From assembly GCA_947627395.1 (NCBI GenBank), contig CANQVW010000003.1, positions 1-41,224 on the forward strand: 41,224 nt of DNA, written 5' to 3'. Within the stretch, counting starts at the first letter, position 1. The number at the start of each line of letters is the position of its first letter. Below, piece by piece: positions 16,422-24,556 of the stretch. This DNA is from an uncultured Bacilli bacterium (GTDB lineage: Bacteria > Bacillota_I > Bacilli_A > ML615J-28 > CAG-698). The position numbers were made by a program, and so were the translations under genes. The notes below the pieces were generated by a model. It was not told the origin of the DNA and did not search any database. It worked only from the letters and a program-made list of their open reading frames with translations.

Positions 16422-16700
16422 TCAGATATGTCTATAAAATACAGGATAGGATGGATATGGATAGTATTGCACAGGTTGTTGATACTGATATTGATATTGC
16501 ACGGGAGCTTGTTGTTGTGCTTTATTATTACCAGCAACAAACCAGAAAGGTGCTGAAATAGCAGCTCCTGCAATGAACGGAACTAAAAATCCTCCAAAAC
16601 GATCTTCTTGTTCAGGATAGATAGGTTTAGGTGGAGGACAATTTTCATTTCTCCAAACCTGTCTTGGATAAATATTTTTAAACACAGCTTTATTCATCAT
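16422..16700 (-). CDS. Small Gln/Tyr/Pro-rich protein, possible spore coat component
   Basis: The product has 92 residues. Residues 1-35 are polar and proline containing (NENCPPPKPIYPEQEDRFG), a glycine/alanine-rich hydrophobic segment follows (FLVPFIAGAAISAPFWFVAG), and the tail is low complexity, QYQYQYQQPVQYYPYPSYP. Tyr/Gln/Pro tails are common in small coat proteins, and the gene has a sigma-K-like promoter (16719-16747), so a late mother-cell coat protein is likely but not proven. Of the adjacent TTG-ATG-ATG codons I chose the first ATG (16698-16700), 6 nt after AAGGAG. Confidence 0.65.
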   Translation of the reverse strand: MMNKAVFKNIYPRQVWRNENCPPPKPIYPEQEDRFGGFLVPFIAGAAISAPFWFVAGNNKAQQQAPVQYQYQYQQPVQYYPYPSYPVFYRHI

Positions 16701-16718
16701 CAAAGACTCCTTTCTTTA

Positions 16719-16747
16719 TAAATTATGTTTTGAAAGATGTTTTGGTG
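16719..16747 (-). promoter_or_regulatory. Sigma-K-like promoter of the coat-like gene
   Basis: On the minus strand CACC (16747-16744), a 16-bp spacer and CATAATTTA (16727-16719) match the sigma-K consensus mACm and CATAnnnTA. They lie about 20 nt before the start codon. Confidence 0.5.
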
Positions 16748-16753
16748 ACAAGA

Positions 16754-17551
16754 TTATAATTCAAAGTTTGAAAAAAGATATTCTTCTAGCGTTAAATCAT
16801 TTTTCATAATATCACCTGCTATATTTTTTCCAACGTATCGAAAATGCCATGGTTCATAAGGATATCCAGTAATATTTTCCTTTCCCTTAGGATATCGAAG
16901 AATAAATCCAAATTCAAAAGCATGATTGATCAGTAATTGATATTCTTTTGTATAAGCAAAATGATCCGTTAGACCATGTTCTAATGTTGAGAGATCTAAG
17001 CAAAGCCCTGTTTGATGTTCCGAAAACCCAGGTAAAGCACAATAATCTGGGTGAGTTGCATGCTCATAAATTTCTTCTTGACGCATGTAATCTCTAAAGC
17101 CTGAAAAGACATAAAGACGAGATAGTTCTAAGGTGTCTATCATTTCTAAATAAGCAATTAAAACTTGTTTTTGAATCATAATATCTTTTTTAGTACATAA
17201 AATTGGATACTCTTGTAACGAAACTAGTAAAGGAGTAGCTTCTTTATCTAAATAAAAATGTTTATTTACGAGTGTTAAATAAGAAGAAGGTAAAGCAGCA
17301 GGTTGAATATTAGATAAATAATAATAATTAATTGTTTCTAAATATGTATAATTGTTTTTTTCTCTGAGTTCTTCTAAAGCAAAAAAATCATGTACATCAA
17401 ATCTTTTAAAAGGAAGGTATGAAGCAATATCTTCTGTTGTTAAATGGTTCATTCTTAAAAAAGTTTCAAGTTCATTTTCCTTTTTTTGATGACAAGAAGT
17501 TAAAATGGGAAAACTAAAACAAAATAAAAAGAAAAGCCATATTTTTTTCAT
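16754..17551 (-). CDS. VanY-family D-alanyl-D-alanine carboxypeptidase, lipoprotein
   Basis: The protein has 265 residues. An N-terminal signal ends in the lipobox ILTSC (Cys 20), so it is anchored outside the membrane. The catalytic part (about 125-265) shows the peptidase M15B/VanY zinc motifs: SGFRDYMRQEEIYE, SEHQTGLCLDL (the SxHxxGxxxD zinc ligands His and Asp) and EPWHFRYVG (third ligand His and its neighbour). It trims the terminal D-Ala from peptidoglycan stem peptides and indicates a walled cell. The first 100 residues are a non-catalytic spacer. There is no Shine-Dalgarno sequence; a -10-like TACTAT (17556-17561) lies so close to the ATG that the transcript may be leaderless. It is divergent from polA. 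Confidence 0.88.
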   Translation of the reverse strand: MKKIWLFFLFCFSFPILTSCHQKKENELETFLRMNHLTTEDIASYLPFKRFDVHDFFALEELREKNNYTYLETINYYYLSNIQPAALPSSYLTLVNKHFYLDKEATPLLVSLQEYPILCTKKDIMIQKQVLIAYLEMIDTLELSRLYVFSGFRDYMRQEEIYEHATHPDYCALPGFSEHQTGLCLDLSTLEHGLTDHFAYTKEYQLLINHAFEFGFILRYPKGKENITGYPYEPWHFRYVGKNIAGDIMKNDLTLEEYLFSNFEL

Positions 17552-17635
17552 ATTTATAGTATTTGAAAAAAAAGAAAATTAATGTATGAATTTTTTTCCT
17601 TTTGTGTTAAAATGATAGATAAGGAAGGTAATGAT

Positions 17636-20260
17636 ATGAAGAAAATTGTTTTAATTGATGGTAATAGTTTGATGTTTCGCTCTTATTATGCAACAGCATA
17701 TACAGGAAATCTAATGAAAAATAAACAAGGATTATATACCAATGCTTTGTTTGGTTTTTGTAATATGCTTTCAAAAATATTAGAAGATGAAATGGATGCT
17801 ATTTTTGTTGCTTTTGATGCTGGTAAACAAACCTTTCGTCACCAAGCTTATGAAGAGTATAAAGGTGGAAGAAAACCAATGCCAGAAGAATTTCGCATGC
17901 AAATTCCATATATTAAACAATATTTAGATCTTTTAAATATCCGTCATGAAGAAATGCTTTTATATGAAGCAGATGACCTATTAGCTACTGTAGCAACTCT
18001 AGCTTTACAAGAAGGATATGAAGATATCCGTATTATTACAGGGGATAAAGATCTCTTACAAATGGTTCATGATTCTATTCGTGTCTTTTTAACAAAAAAA
18101 GGTGTCGGAGAATTGGAAGAATATAATGAAGATAATTTTAAGGAAAAAATGGGCTTTTTCTCATGGCAAATTCCTGACTATAAAGGACTTGTTGGCGATA
18201 CAAGTGATAACCTTCCTGGGATTAAAGGCATTGGAGAAAAAACAGCATGCAAATTATTAGAAGATTTTAAGACATTAGAAAAGATTGTTGAAAACGCAGG
18301 ATTATTAAAAGGCAAAACACAAACACTTGTGCAAGAAGGAGCAAAAATAGGATTAGAGTGTAAATCATTAGCGACCTTAAAAAAAGATATTGATTTACCA
18401 TTTACATTAAATGATTTACAAAGAAAAGAACCTTCTTATGATGAATTAATGATTTTCTTTAAAGAAATGGAATTTTATAGTTTACTAAAAAGAATGGATA
18501 AAACGCATAGTAAAACAGAAGGTCAAAAAGAAAAGTCTTTAATCTCTTACAAAATTGTCGATGAGAAGTATGACTTTTCATCTTTTCAAGAATCTTTCAT
18601 TATCCCTGAAGTTTTTAAAACAAATGAATACAGAGGATCTTTTTTAGGATTAGGAATGATGGATCAAAATCATCAAGTATTTATTCCTTTAGAATGTATG
18701 ATGAAAAATGAAAGTCTACACGCTTATTTAAAAGGAGATTATCCTAAAAATACATTTGATGCTAAAAAATTATATGTTGTATTAAAAAGATATGATATGA
18801 TGATTCAAAATATTGTTTTTGATGCTTTACTGGCTGTTTATTTAGTTCAGCCTGCTTTCGCAAGCGATGACGTAAAACGTTCATTAGAGCATTTTATTTC
18901 CACTTCTTTAGAATATGAAGAAAATATTTATGGGGCTCATTCTAAAATGAATATACCTACAATAGAAATCTATAGCCATTATTCTATTGAAAAATGTTTA
19001 GCTGTTTATGAATCCAAAGAAGTTCTATTAGAAAAACTAAAGGAAAAAAATCAAGAGTTTTTATTTCAAAAAGAAATTGAACTAAGCTTTGTGTTAGGGG
19101 ATATGGAACTAGATGGATTAAAAGTGGATCGCCAAAAATTAAACCAAGTTCAAATTGATTTAACTCAAAAAATGGAAGAGAAAGCTCATCAAATTTATGA
19201 AATTGCGCAAGAAGAATTTAATATCAATTCTGTGAAAAAGCTAGGAGAAATTTTATTTGAAAAATTAAAATTACCATCCGGAAAGAAAAATAAAACAGGA
19301 TATAGTACAAGTTCTGATGTTTTAGAAAAATTAGCACCAACTTATGAAATTGCGAAGTATATTCTGGAGTATAGGGCAATTTCTAAATTGTTAAGTACGT
19401 ATATTTTAGGTTTATATGAAGTGATGGATGAAGATGATTTTGTTCACCCAATTTATAAGCAAGCGTTGACTCTAACAGGTAGATTATCTAGTGTTGAACC
19501 CAATATTCAAAATATGCCCATTCGTACTGAAATTGGGCAAGTCATCCGTGAAGCTTTTGTTTCTCGATTTGATGGGGGAAGTATTTTAAGTTGTGATTAT
19601 TCGCAAATTGAACTTCGTGTTTTAGCTCACTTATCAAACGATGAAAAAATGATTTCTTCTTTTCAAAGTGGAGAGGATTTTCATAAACAAACAGCTTCTT
19701 GGTTATATGATGTTCCTTTAGAAGAAGTGACAAAAGAAATGAGAAGAACAGCTAAAGCTATCAATTTTGGGATTGTATATGGAATGAGTGCATGGGGATT
19801 AAGTGAAAGTGTCAACATCACGCCACAAGAAGCAAACAATTACATTCAAAAGTATTTTACAACCCATCATCAAATTCGTACATTTTTAGATGAAACCATT
19901 GAAAATGCGAAAAAGAATGGATACACCGAAACCTTGTATCATCGTATTCGTTATATTCCCGAGTTAACCAGTAGCAATCATACATTATATGGGTTTGGTG
20001 AGCGTACAGCGATGAATTCCCCCATCCAAGGAACAGCAGCTGACATCATTAAACTTGCTATGGTTGAAGTGAAAAAACAAATGAAAGGCATGAAAAGTAT
20101 TTTGATTGCCCAAGTACATGACGAGCTTGTTTTTGATGTTTATCCCAATGAATTAGAAAAGTTAACATCTTTAGTTCAAAAAGTAATGGAAGAAATTGTT
20201 GCTTTAAAAGTGCCTTTACTTGTTGGATGTTCTTCTGGGGAAAATTGGTTAAAATCGTAG
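17636..20260 (+). CDS. polA: DNA polymerase I
   Basis: An 874-residue enzyme for Okazaki fragment maturation and repair synthesis. Residues about 1-290 are the 5'-3' exonuclease (IDGNSLMFRSYYA, YEADDLLATVA, GDTSDNLPGIKGIGEKTA). Residues about 300-480 are a degenerate 3'-5' exonuclease domain lacking the acidic metal ligands, as in Bacillus PolA, so it should not proofread. The polymerase domain shows motif A SCDYSQIELRVLAHLS, the O-helix RRTAKAINFGIVYG and motif C QVHDELVFD. The start at ATG 17636 has AAGGAAGGT 7 nt upstream; an extended reading from 17582 would cover the likely promoter (extended -10 TGTTAAAAT, about 17605-17613). mutM follows after 9 nt. Confidence 0.97.
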   Translation: MKKIVLIDGNSLMFRSYYATAYTGNLMKNKQGLYTNALFGFCNMLSKILEDEMDAIFVAFDAGKQTFRHQAYEEYKGGRKPMPEEFRMQIPYIKQYLDLLNIRHEEMLLYEADDLLATVATLALQEGYEDIRIITGDKDLLQMVHDSIRVFLTKKGVGELEEYNEDNFKEKMGFFSWQIPDYKGLVGDTSDNLPGIKGIGEKTACKLLEDFKTLEKIVENAGLLKGKTQTLVQEGAKIGLECKSLATLKKDIDLPFTLNDLQRKEPSYDELMIFFKEMEFYSLLKRMDKTHSKTEGQKEKSLISYKIVDEKYDFSSFQESFIIPEVFKTNEYRGSFLGLGMMDQNHQVFIPLECMMKNESLHAYLKGDYPKNTFDAKKLYVVLKRYDMMIQNIVFDALLAVYLVQPAFASDDVKRSLEHFISTSLEYEENIYGAHSKMNIPTIEIYSHYSIEKCLAVYESKEVLLEKLKEKNQEFLFQKEIELSFVLGDMELDGLKVDRQKLNQVQIDLTQKMEEKAHQIYEIAQEEFNINSVKKLGEILFEKLKLPSGKKNKTGYSTSSDVLEKLAPTYEIAKYILEYRAISKLLSTYILGLYEVMDEDDFVHPIYKQALTLTGRLSSVEPNIQNMPIRTEIGQVIREAFVSRFDGGSILSCDYSQIELRVLAHLSNDEKMISSFQSGEDFHKQTASWLYDVPLEEVTKEMRRTAKAINFGIVYGMSAWGLSESVNITPQEANNYIQKYFTTHHQIRTFLDETIENAKKNGYTETLYHRIRYIPELTSSNHTLYGFGERTAMNSPIQGTAADIIKLAMVEVKKQMKGMKSILIAQVHDELVFDVYPNELEKLTSLVQKVMEEIVALKVPLLVGCSSGENWLKS

Positions 20261-20269
20261 GTTAAGTCT

Positions 20270-21106
20270 ATGCCAGAATTACCTGAAGTAGAAACAGTTC
20301 GTAGATCTTTATCGGAAATTCTTTTAAAACGAAAAATACAATCTGTTATTATAAACTATTCTAAAATCATTTCCAATCAAACAGAAAATGAATTTATGGA
20401 AAAAGTAAAAGGACAGACTTTTCATAAAATCGATAGAAAAGGAAAATATTTAATCTTTTATTTAGATGATTACATTTTGCTTAGCCATTTAAGAATGGAA
20501 GGAAAATATTTTTATATACAAGATATGTGTCTGTCTGAAGAAGAAAGAACAAAACATGACCATGTTATTTTTATATTCGAAGGAGCAGAACTTCGTTATC
20601 ATGACACACGTAAGTTTGGAAGAATGTATTTATATCCCATAGTAGAAGATATCTATCACATACCACCTCTTTCCTCTTTAGGATTTGAACCCTTCGATGA
20701 AAGTTGTACAGTTTCTTATTTGAAAGAAAAAGTAAAACAAAGAAGATCCCCCATAAAAACGATCCTTCTTGATCAAAGTATTATCGCAGGACTTGGAAAT
20801 ATTTATGCCGATGAAGTTCTTTTTATGTGTCATCTTCATCCCCTAGAACTTACTTCCACTTTATCAGATGAAGATTTTCAAAATATTATTTTCTCTTCCA
20901 TCTTGGTTTTAAATAAAGCCATCTCATTAGGAGGAACCACGATTCGAAGTTTTGAAAGTAGTTATCATATTACAGGAAGATTTCAAAATGAATTAAAAGT
21001 TCATGAACAAAAAGTATGTCCAGTATGTAAAAATACCATTCAAAAAATAGTTGTTGGCGGCAGGGGAACTTATTATTGTCCAACTTGTCAAAAACTGAAA
21101 TCTTGA
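20270..21106 (+). CDS. mutM: Formamidopyrimidine-DNA glycosylase / AP lyase
   Basis: MutM (Fpg) removes 8-oxoguanine and formamidopyrimidines and cleaves the abasic site. At 278 residues it is the usual length. The catalytic N-terminus PELPEVETVRR gives Pro2 and Glu3, the conserved Lys sits in DRKGKYLIF, and a four-Cys zinc finger closes the protein (CPVCKNTI and, 17 residues further, CPTC). It lies 9 nt downstream of polA and probably shares its transcript, the same order as in Bacillus. The stop codon overlaps the -35 element of the coaE promoter. Confidence 0.96.
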   Translation: MPELPEVETVRRSLSEILLKRKIQSVIINYSKIISNQTENEFMEKVKGQTFHKIDRKGKYLIFYLDDYILLSHLRMEGKYFYIQDMCLSEEERTKHDHVIFIFEGAELRYHDTRKFGRMYLYPIVEDIYHIPPLSSLGFEPFDESCTVSYLKEKVKQRRSPIKTILLDQSIIAGLGNIYADEVLFMCHLHPLELTSTLSDEDFQNIIFSSILVLNKAISLGGTTIRSFESSYHITGRFQNELKVHEQKVCPVCKNTIQKIVVGGRGTYYCPTCQKLKS

Positions 21107-21131
21107 CAAAATGAAGAATATGAGATAATAT
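21103..21131 (+). promoter_or_regulatory. Sigma-A promoter of coaE and the dnaB-dnaI genes
   Basis: Consensus TTGACA (21103-21108), a 17-bp spacer and TAATAT (21126-21131). The -35 element overlaps the mutM stop codon TGA. Confidence 0.85.
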
Positions 21132-21155
21132 AGATGAAAAAAGGAAGGATAGGAT

Positions 21156-21719
21156 ATGGTCATTGGAATCACAGGAGGAATTGCATCAGGAAAATCATTT
21201 CTTACCTATTACTTACAAGAGTTAGGATATCCTGTTATTGATTGTGATGTGATTACGCATCAAGCTTATCAAGAGGATACCATTCAAGAAAACATTGTAA
21301 AGTTTTTTCATACTTTAGATCGAAAAGAAATCGGAAACCTTGTTTTTTCTAATCCATCCTTAAAAAAGCAATTAGAAAGTATTCTTCATCCCTATATTCG
21401 CAAGAAAGTTATAGAAGAAATAGAAAAACATGCAACGGAAGAACTTGTTTTTTTAGATGCACCCATTTTAATTGAAGCAGGATTTCAAGATTTAGTTGAC
21501 CGTATTATTGTTGTTGATGCAAAGGATTCTATTCGTCTAGAAAGATTGATCAAAAGAGATCATATCTCAAAATCTTTTGCTTTAAATAAAATGCATCAAC
21601 AAATGTCTACAGAAGAAAAAAAACAATATGCAGATTATATTCTAGATAATAATGGTTCATTAGAGGAAACCAAAATCAATATCAATAAACTTTTAGAAAC
21701 CCTTAGAAAGGAGAAATAG
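21156..21719 (+). CDS. coaE: Dephospho-CoA kinase
   Basis: CoaE phosphorylates the 3'-hydroxyl of dephospho-CoA with ATP, the last step of coenzyme A synthesis. The 187-residue protein has the P-loop GGIASGKS at residues 7-14, the DCDVITHQAY segment after beta 2, FLDAPILIEAG with the substrate-binding Asp, and VDAKDSIRLERLIKRD in the lid region. The ATG follows AAGGAAGGATAGGAT. The next gene begins 3 nt after its stop, so the coaE-to-dnaI genes form one unit. Its position after mutM matches Bacillus. Confidence 0.95.
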   Translation: MVIGITGGIASGKSFLTYYLQELGYPVIDCDVITHQAYQEDTIQENIVKFFHTLDRKEIGNLVFSNPSLKKQLESILHPYIRKKVIEEIEKHATEELVFLDAPILIEAGFQDLVDRIIVVDAKDSIRLERLIKRDHISKSFALNKMHQQMSTEEKKQYADYILDNNGSLEETKININKLLETLRKEK

Positions 21720-21722
21720 AAA

Positions 21723-22079
21723 ATGCGATTAAAATACTATTTTTCAAAAGACTTTGAAACAAGAGATCATCATGAATTAGAACCTCTACGTACAAAGTAT
21801 TATTCTTGCAGAAAAGATGAAGCTATGGATGCTGTAGAAAGAATTGCAAGAGAAATGAAATGTAAAATATGTTATAGAGATAATGAGAGATATGAAGTGA
21901 TGTTTGAAAATGCTTCATTTACCGCAACTGCAACCATTACTTCCACATCCTTTCGCGAAACAGCTGTTGATTTTAAAGTATTGACATATAATATTTTACC
22001 TACTGCTAAAGGAATTAAAGTCATTACAGATCTTTACCAACGTTTAGGAAAGCAAATTCAGTTTAAAGATAAACATTAA
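21723..22079 (+). CDS. Conserved-looking small protein of unknown function between coaE and dnaB
   Basis: A 118-residue protein I do not recognise. It starts MRLKYYFSKDFETRDHHELE and has a Cys pair separated by two residues (MKCKICYRD, about 46-50), then beta-rich sequence (YEVMFENASFTATATITSTS) and an amphipathic C-terminal helix (KVITDLYQRLGKQ). There is no signal or membrane segment. It is embedded 3 nt after coaE and 10 nt before dnaB, where Bacillus has nrdR, but it lacks the four-Cys zinc ribbon and ATP-cone of NrdR. Its position inside a replication operon suggests a housekeeping role. Confidence 0.75.
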   Translation: MRLKYYFSKDFETRDHHELEPLRTKYYSCRKDEAMDAVERIAREMKCKICYRDNERYEVMFENASFTATATITSTSFRETAVDFKVLTYNILPTAKGIKVITDLYQRLGKQIQFKDKH

Positions 22080-22089
22080 GGAGAAAATC

Positions 22090-23355
22090 ATGCCTGAACT
22101 TATGTACGATACTTTTGTTCTTTCTCATAAGAAACAATTGAATAGTGAAGATCTTTTATCTTTAACTTCTTGTTATTTACCTTTAATTGGTATGGATAGT
22201 TATGTTTTTTATACTCTTCTTTCCACATTACAAGAAAATCAAGAATATTCATTCAAGAAAATATTAGATATATTAAATTTATCGGGGATGAAAAAACTAA
22301 CATCAGCACAAGAAAAATTAGAAGGAATTGGACTTCTTGAAGTATATCATCATGAAGATAAAGGATATATGTACAAAATGAATGCTCCTTTTTCGGAAGA
22401 ACAATTTTTACAAGAAGAAGTATTATTGAGTTTATTAGAATCACAAATTGGACAAATTGAAATTCAAAAAATGAAACAAAAATATCAAACCAATACCAAA
22501 GGGTATCAAAACATTACAAAATCATTTGATGATATTTTTGAAATTAGCACGGAAAATAATCAAACGGTATTAACTAAATTGATTCAACCAACATTATCTT
22601 TTGAAAATCATCATTTTAATTATGTATTATTTAAAATGTTATTTGATTCTTCTTTTATTGGTGAAGAAGTTCTCGAAGAACAGGAATTTAAAAATATGGT
22701 TCTAAAAGTCAGTTTCATTTATAAATTGAATGAAGAAGAAATGAAAGATGTTGTTACAAAAACCATTACTATAGATCAAAGATTTGATTATCCAACTTTA
22801 TCAAAAAATGCGAAAATGGCTTTTCAAAAGAAATATAAAACAACAACACCAAGATTAACAACCCAAAAAGATGATCAATATATTGCAAGCATTCAAGATG
22901 ACCAATTAATTGCCTTATGTAACTCATTAGAATGTATGTCACCGAGTGATGTATTACAAGAACTTTCAGGAATTAAACCAAGTGATGCTGAAGTAAAAAT
23001 GTTTGCTGATTTAATTCACAATACAAATTTAAGTATCAGTGTCATTAATTTAATGATTTTAATTGTCAATCAAGAAAAAGAAGGAGAACTTCCAGGATAT
23101 AGTTACTTTGAAAAAATTGCCAACACTTGGGCAAGAGCTAAATTAAAAACACCATTAGATGTCATTCACTATTTAGAAAAGAAAAAGAAAAAAGAAACAA
23201 CAACTTCTACTTCCAAGAAGAAAACACCAGTGCCAGATTGGTACTCAGAATATGAAAAGTCTTTAGAAGAAAATAAAACAGATCAAACAAACATCAATAC
23301 ATCAGAAGTTGTGGAAGACATCAAAAAAATAGCAAAAAATTTATTTGAGGATTAA
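22090..23355 (+). CDS. dnaB: Replication initiation and membrane attachment protein DnaB (Gram-positive type)
   Basis: This is the Firmicute DnaB that works with DnaD and DnaI to load the replicative helicase; it is not the helicase itself. The 421-residue protein opens MYDTFVLSHKKQLNSEDLLS and LTSCYLPLIGMDSYVFYTLL, typical of the family, with a winged-helix N-terminal part. A DnaB/DnaD C-terminal domain (about 320-370, INLMILIVNQEKEGELPGYS then FEKIANTWARAKLKT) is followed by a Lys/Thr-rich linker and the common PDWY motif (VPDWYSEY). RBS AAGGAG precedes the ATG, and dnaI begins 1 nt after the stop. Confidence 0.9.
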   Translation: MPELMYDTFVLSHKKQLNSEDLLSLTSCYLPLIGMDSYVFYTLLSTLQENQEYSFKKILDILNLSGMKKLTSAQEKLEGIGLLEVYHHEDKGYMYKMNAPFSEEQFLQEEVLLSLLESQIGQIEIQKMKQKYQTNTKGYQNITKSFDDIFEISTENNQTVLTKLIQPTLSFENHHFNYVLFKMLFDSSFIGEEVLEEQEFKNMVLKVSFIYKLNEEEMKDVVTKTITIDQRFDYPTLSKNAKMAFQKKYKTTTPRLTTQKDDQYIASIQDDQLIALCNSLECMSPSDVLQELSGIKPSDAEVKMFADLIHNTNLSISVINLMILIVNQEKEGELPGYSYFEKIANTWARAKLKTPLDVIHYLEKKKKKETTTSTSKKKTPVPDWYSEYEKSLEENKTDQTNINTSEVVEDIKKIAKNLFED

Positions 23356-23356
23356 T

Positions 23357-24172
23357 ATGGATTACTTAAAAGAAGCATTGAAAGATAAAGAAGTAAATCT
23401 TTTTTCTAAACAATTAACGAAAGAAGAACAAGAAGAAAATGTTCTTATTTTATATCTTCAAGCAAGGATGAATCAAATATGTCATCATTGCCAAGGAAAA
23501 GATGTTTGTCATAGTGATGTAGAATTGATGCAAAGTAGACTTGAAAAAACAAAAGATGTTGTAAGTAGAGTTTATTTTCCATGTACATATAAAGATGTCA
23601 TTGAAGATGGAACTTTAGATATGATGTTTTTTCCTCAATCTTCAATGATGGGTGATGTTTATCCAAGTGAAGGAAGAACTGAGATTTTCCAAGAAATTCA
23701 AAGAGTCAAAGAAAATCCAAATGCGAAAGGAATTTATTTATATGGAGCCTTTGGTACAGGAAAAACATACCTTATGCTCAATTTAGCAAAATACCTTTCA
23801 AAAAAAGGGAAGAGAGTTATTTTTGCTTATTATCCAGAGTTGGTTCGTAAAGTAAAAAGTTCTATTGGCGATGGATCTTTAGAAAGAATGATTCAAAATT
23901 TAAAGAACGTTGATGTTTTAATGTTAGATGATGTTGGCGGAGAAATGAATACAGCCTTCATTCGCGATGAATTTTTAGGAACTGTTTTACAACATCGTAT
24001 GATTCATCAACTTCCGATATTTATGACTTCTAATTATGATTTAAAAACATTAAAAGAACATTTCAGTTTAACAAAAGATGAAAATGATTCACTGAAAGCA
24101 AGTCGTATCATGGAAAGAATTACATTCATGACGAAAGTCGTTTATTTGAAAGATCAAAACTACCGAAGATAG
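23357..24172 (+). CDS. dnaI: Primosomal protein DnaI, helicase loader
   Basis: DnaI is an AAA+ ATPase that delivers the replicative helicase to single-stranded DNA. The 271-residue protein has an N-terminal Cys/His cluster (CHHCQGKDVCHSD, about 39-51) like the zinc-binding domain of Bacillus DnaI, a Walker A motif GAFGTGKT (130-137), Walker B VLMLDDVGGE and a sensor segment FMTSNYD. The start is ATG 23357, with GAGGA inside the end of dnaB; a longer reading from 23345 lacks such a site. The stop codon lies within the first unit of a 17-bp tandem repeat. Confidence 0.93.
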   Translation: MDYLKEALKDKEVNLFSKQLTKEEQEENVLILYLQARMNQICHHCQGKDVCHSDVELMQSRLEKTKDVVSRVYFPCTYKDVIEDGTLDMMFFPQSSMMGDVYPSEGRTEIFQEIQRVKENPNAKGIYLYGAFGTGKTYLMLNLAKYLSKKGKRVIFAYYPELVRKVKSSIGDGSLERMIQNLKNVDVLMLDDVGGEMNTAFIRDEFLGTVLQHRMIHQLPIFMTSNYDLKTLKEHFSLTKDENDSLKASRIMERITFMTKVVYLKDQNYRR

Positions 24173-24223
24173 TTTTCTATCGTAGATAGTATGGTATCAA
24201 AGATAGTATGTAACTATAGATAG
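24167..24223 (+). repeat. Four copies of AGATAG at an exact 17-bp period
   Basis: AGATAGT or AGATAG starts at 24167, 24184, 24201 and 24218. The intervening bases differ, apart from AGATAGTATG being shared by units 2 and 3. The array begins in the last codons of dnaI and ends about 36 nt before the thrS promoter. Confidence 0.7.
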
Positions 24224-24258
24224 AGGCAATAAATACAAAATGTTCAAACAAATTAACA

Positions 24259-24287
24259 TTGACAATCAAAAAGTTTAGTGATATAAT
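24259..24287 (+). promoter_or_regulatory. Sigma-A promoter of the thrS T-box transcript
   Basis: Perfect consensus hexamers TTGACA (24259-24264) and TATAAT (24282-24287) separated by 17 bp. Confidence 0.92.
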
Positions 24288-24319
24288 GTTTTTAAATAAA
24301 ACCTTTGTATATCAAATGC

Positions 24320-24531
24320 TATGAAGAGGACAAGATATAAGATCAACTCATGATCAGTGATGCAGGATAGTGAGAACTGCAAATGAAGCATCTTATGTTA
24401 CTACCTCAGAGCAGAACCTGAAAAGGAATTTCGCTTCCAGCGTTAACGGAAAATGAAGAGCTTGGTCATCCAAGAATAAAGGTGGTACCGCGGAAAAATT
24501 CGTCCTTTGATGTATTTCAAAGGCTTTTTTT
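24320..24531 (+). promoter_or_regulatory. T-box riboswitch for thrS
   Basis: The leader senses uncharged tRNA-Thr. The canonical T-box sequence AAAGGTGGTACCGCGG lies at 24478-24493 and pairs with the tRNA acceptor end. Stem I is closed by GAGG (24326-24329) and CCTC (24404-24407). Just inside its 3' strand is ACT followed by A (24400-24403), which fits a threonine specifier codon; ACC at 24403-24405 is less likely because it lies in the closing helix. A terminator hairpin at 24504-24531 follows. When the tRNA is uncharged an antiterminator using the T-box forms and thrS is transcribed. Confidence 0.93.
24504..24531 (+). terminator. T-box-controlled terminator
   Basis: CCTTTGA pairs with TCAAAGG around a 6-nt loop, then C and T7. 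Confidence 0.88.
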
Positions 24532-24556
24532 ATATTATTTAGAAAAGGAGATTATT

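Noticed and set aside
24167..24223. CRISPR-like array
   Set aside because: The repeat is only 6-7 bp with a 17-bp period and there are no cas genes; it does not have CRISPR dimensions.
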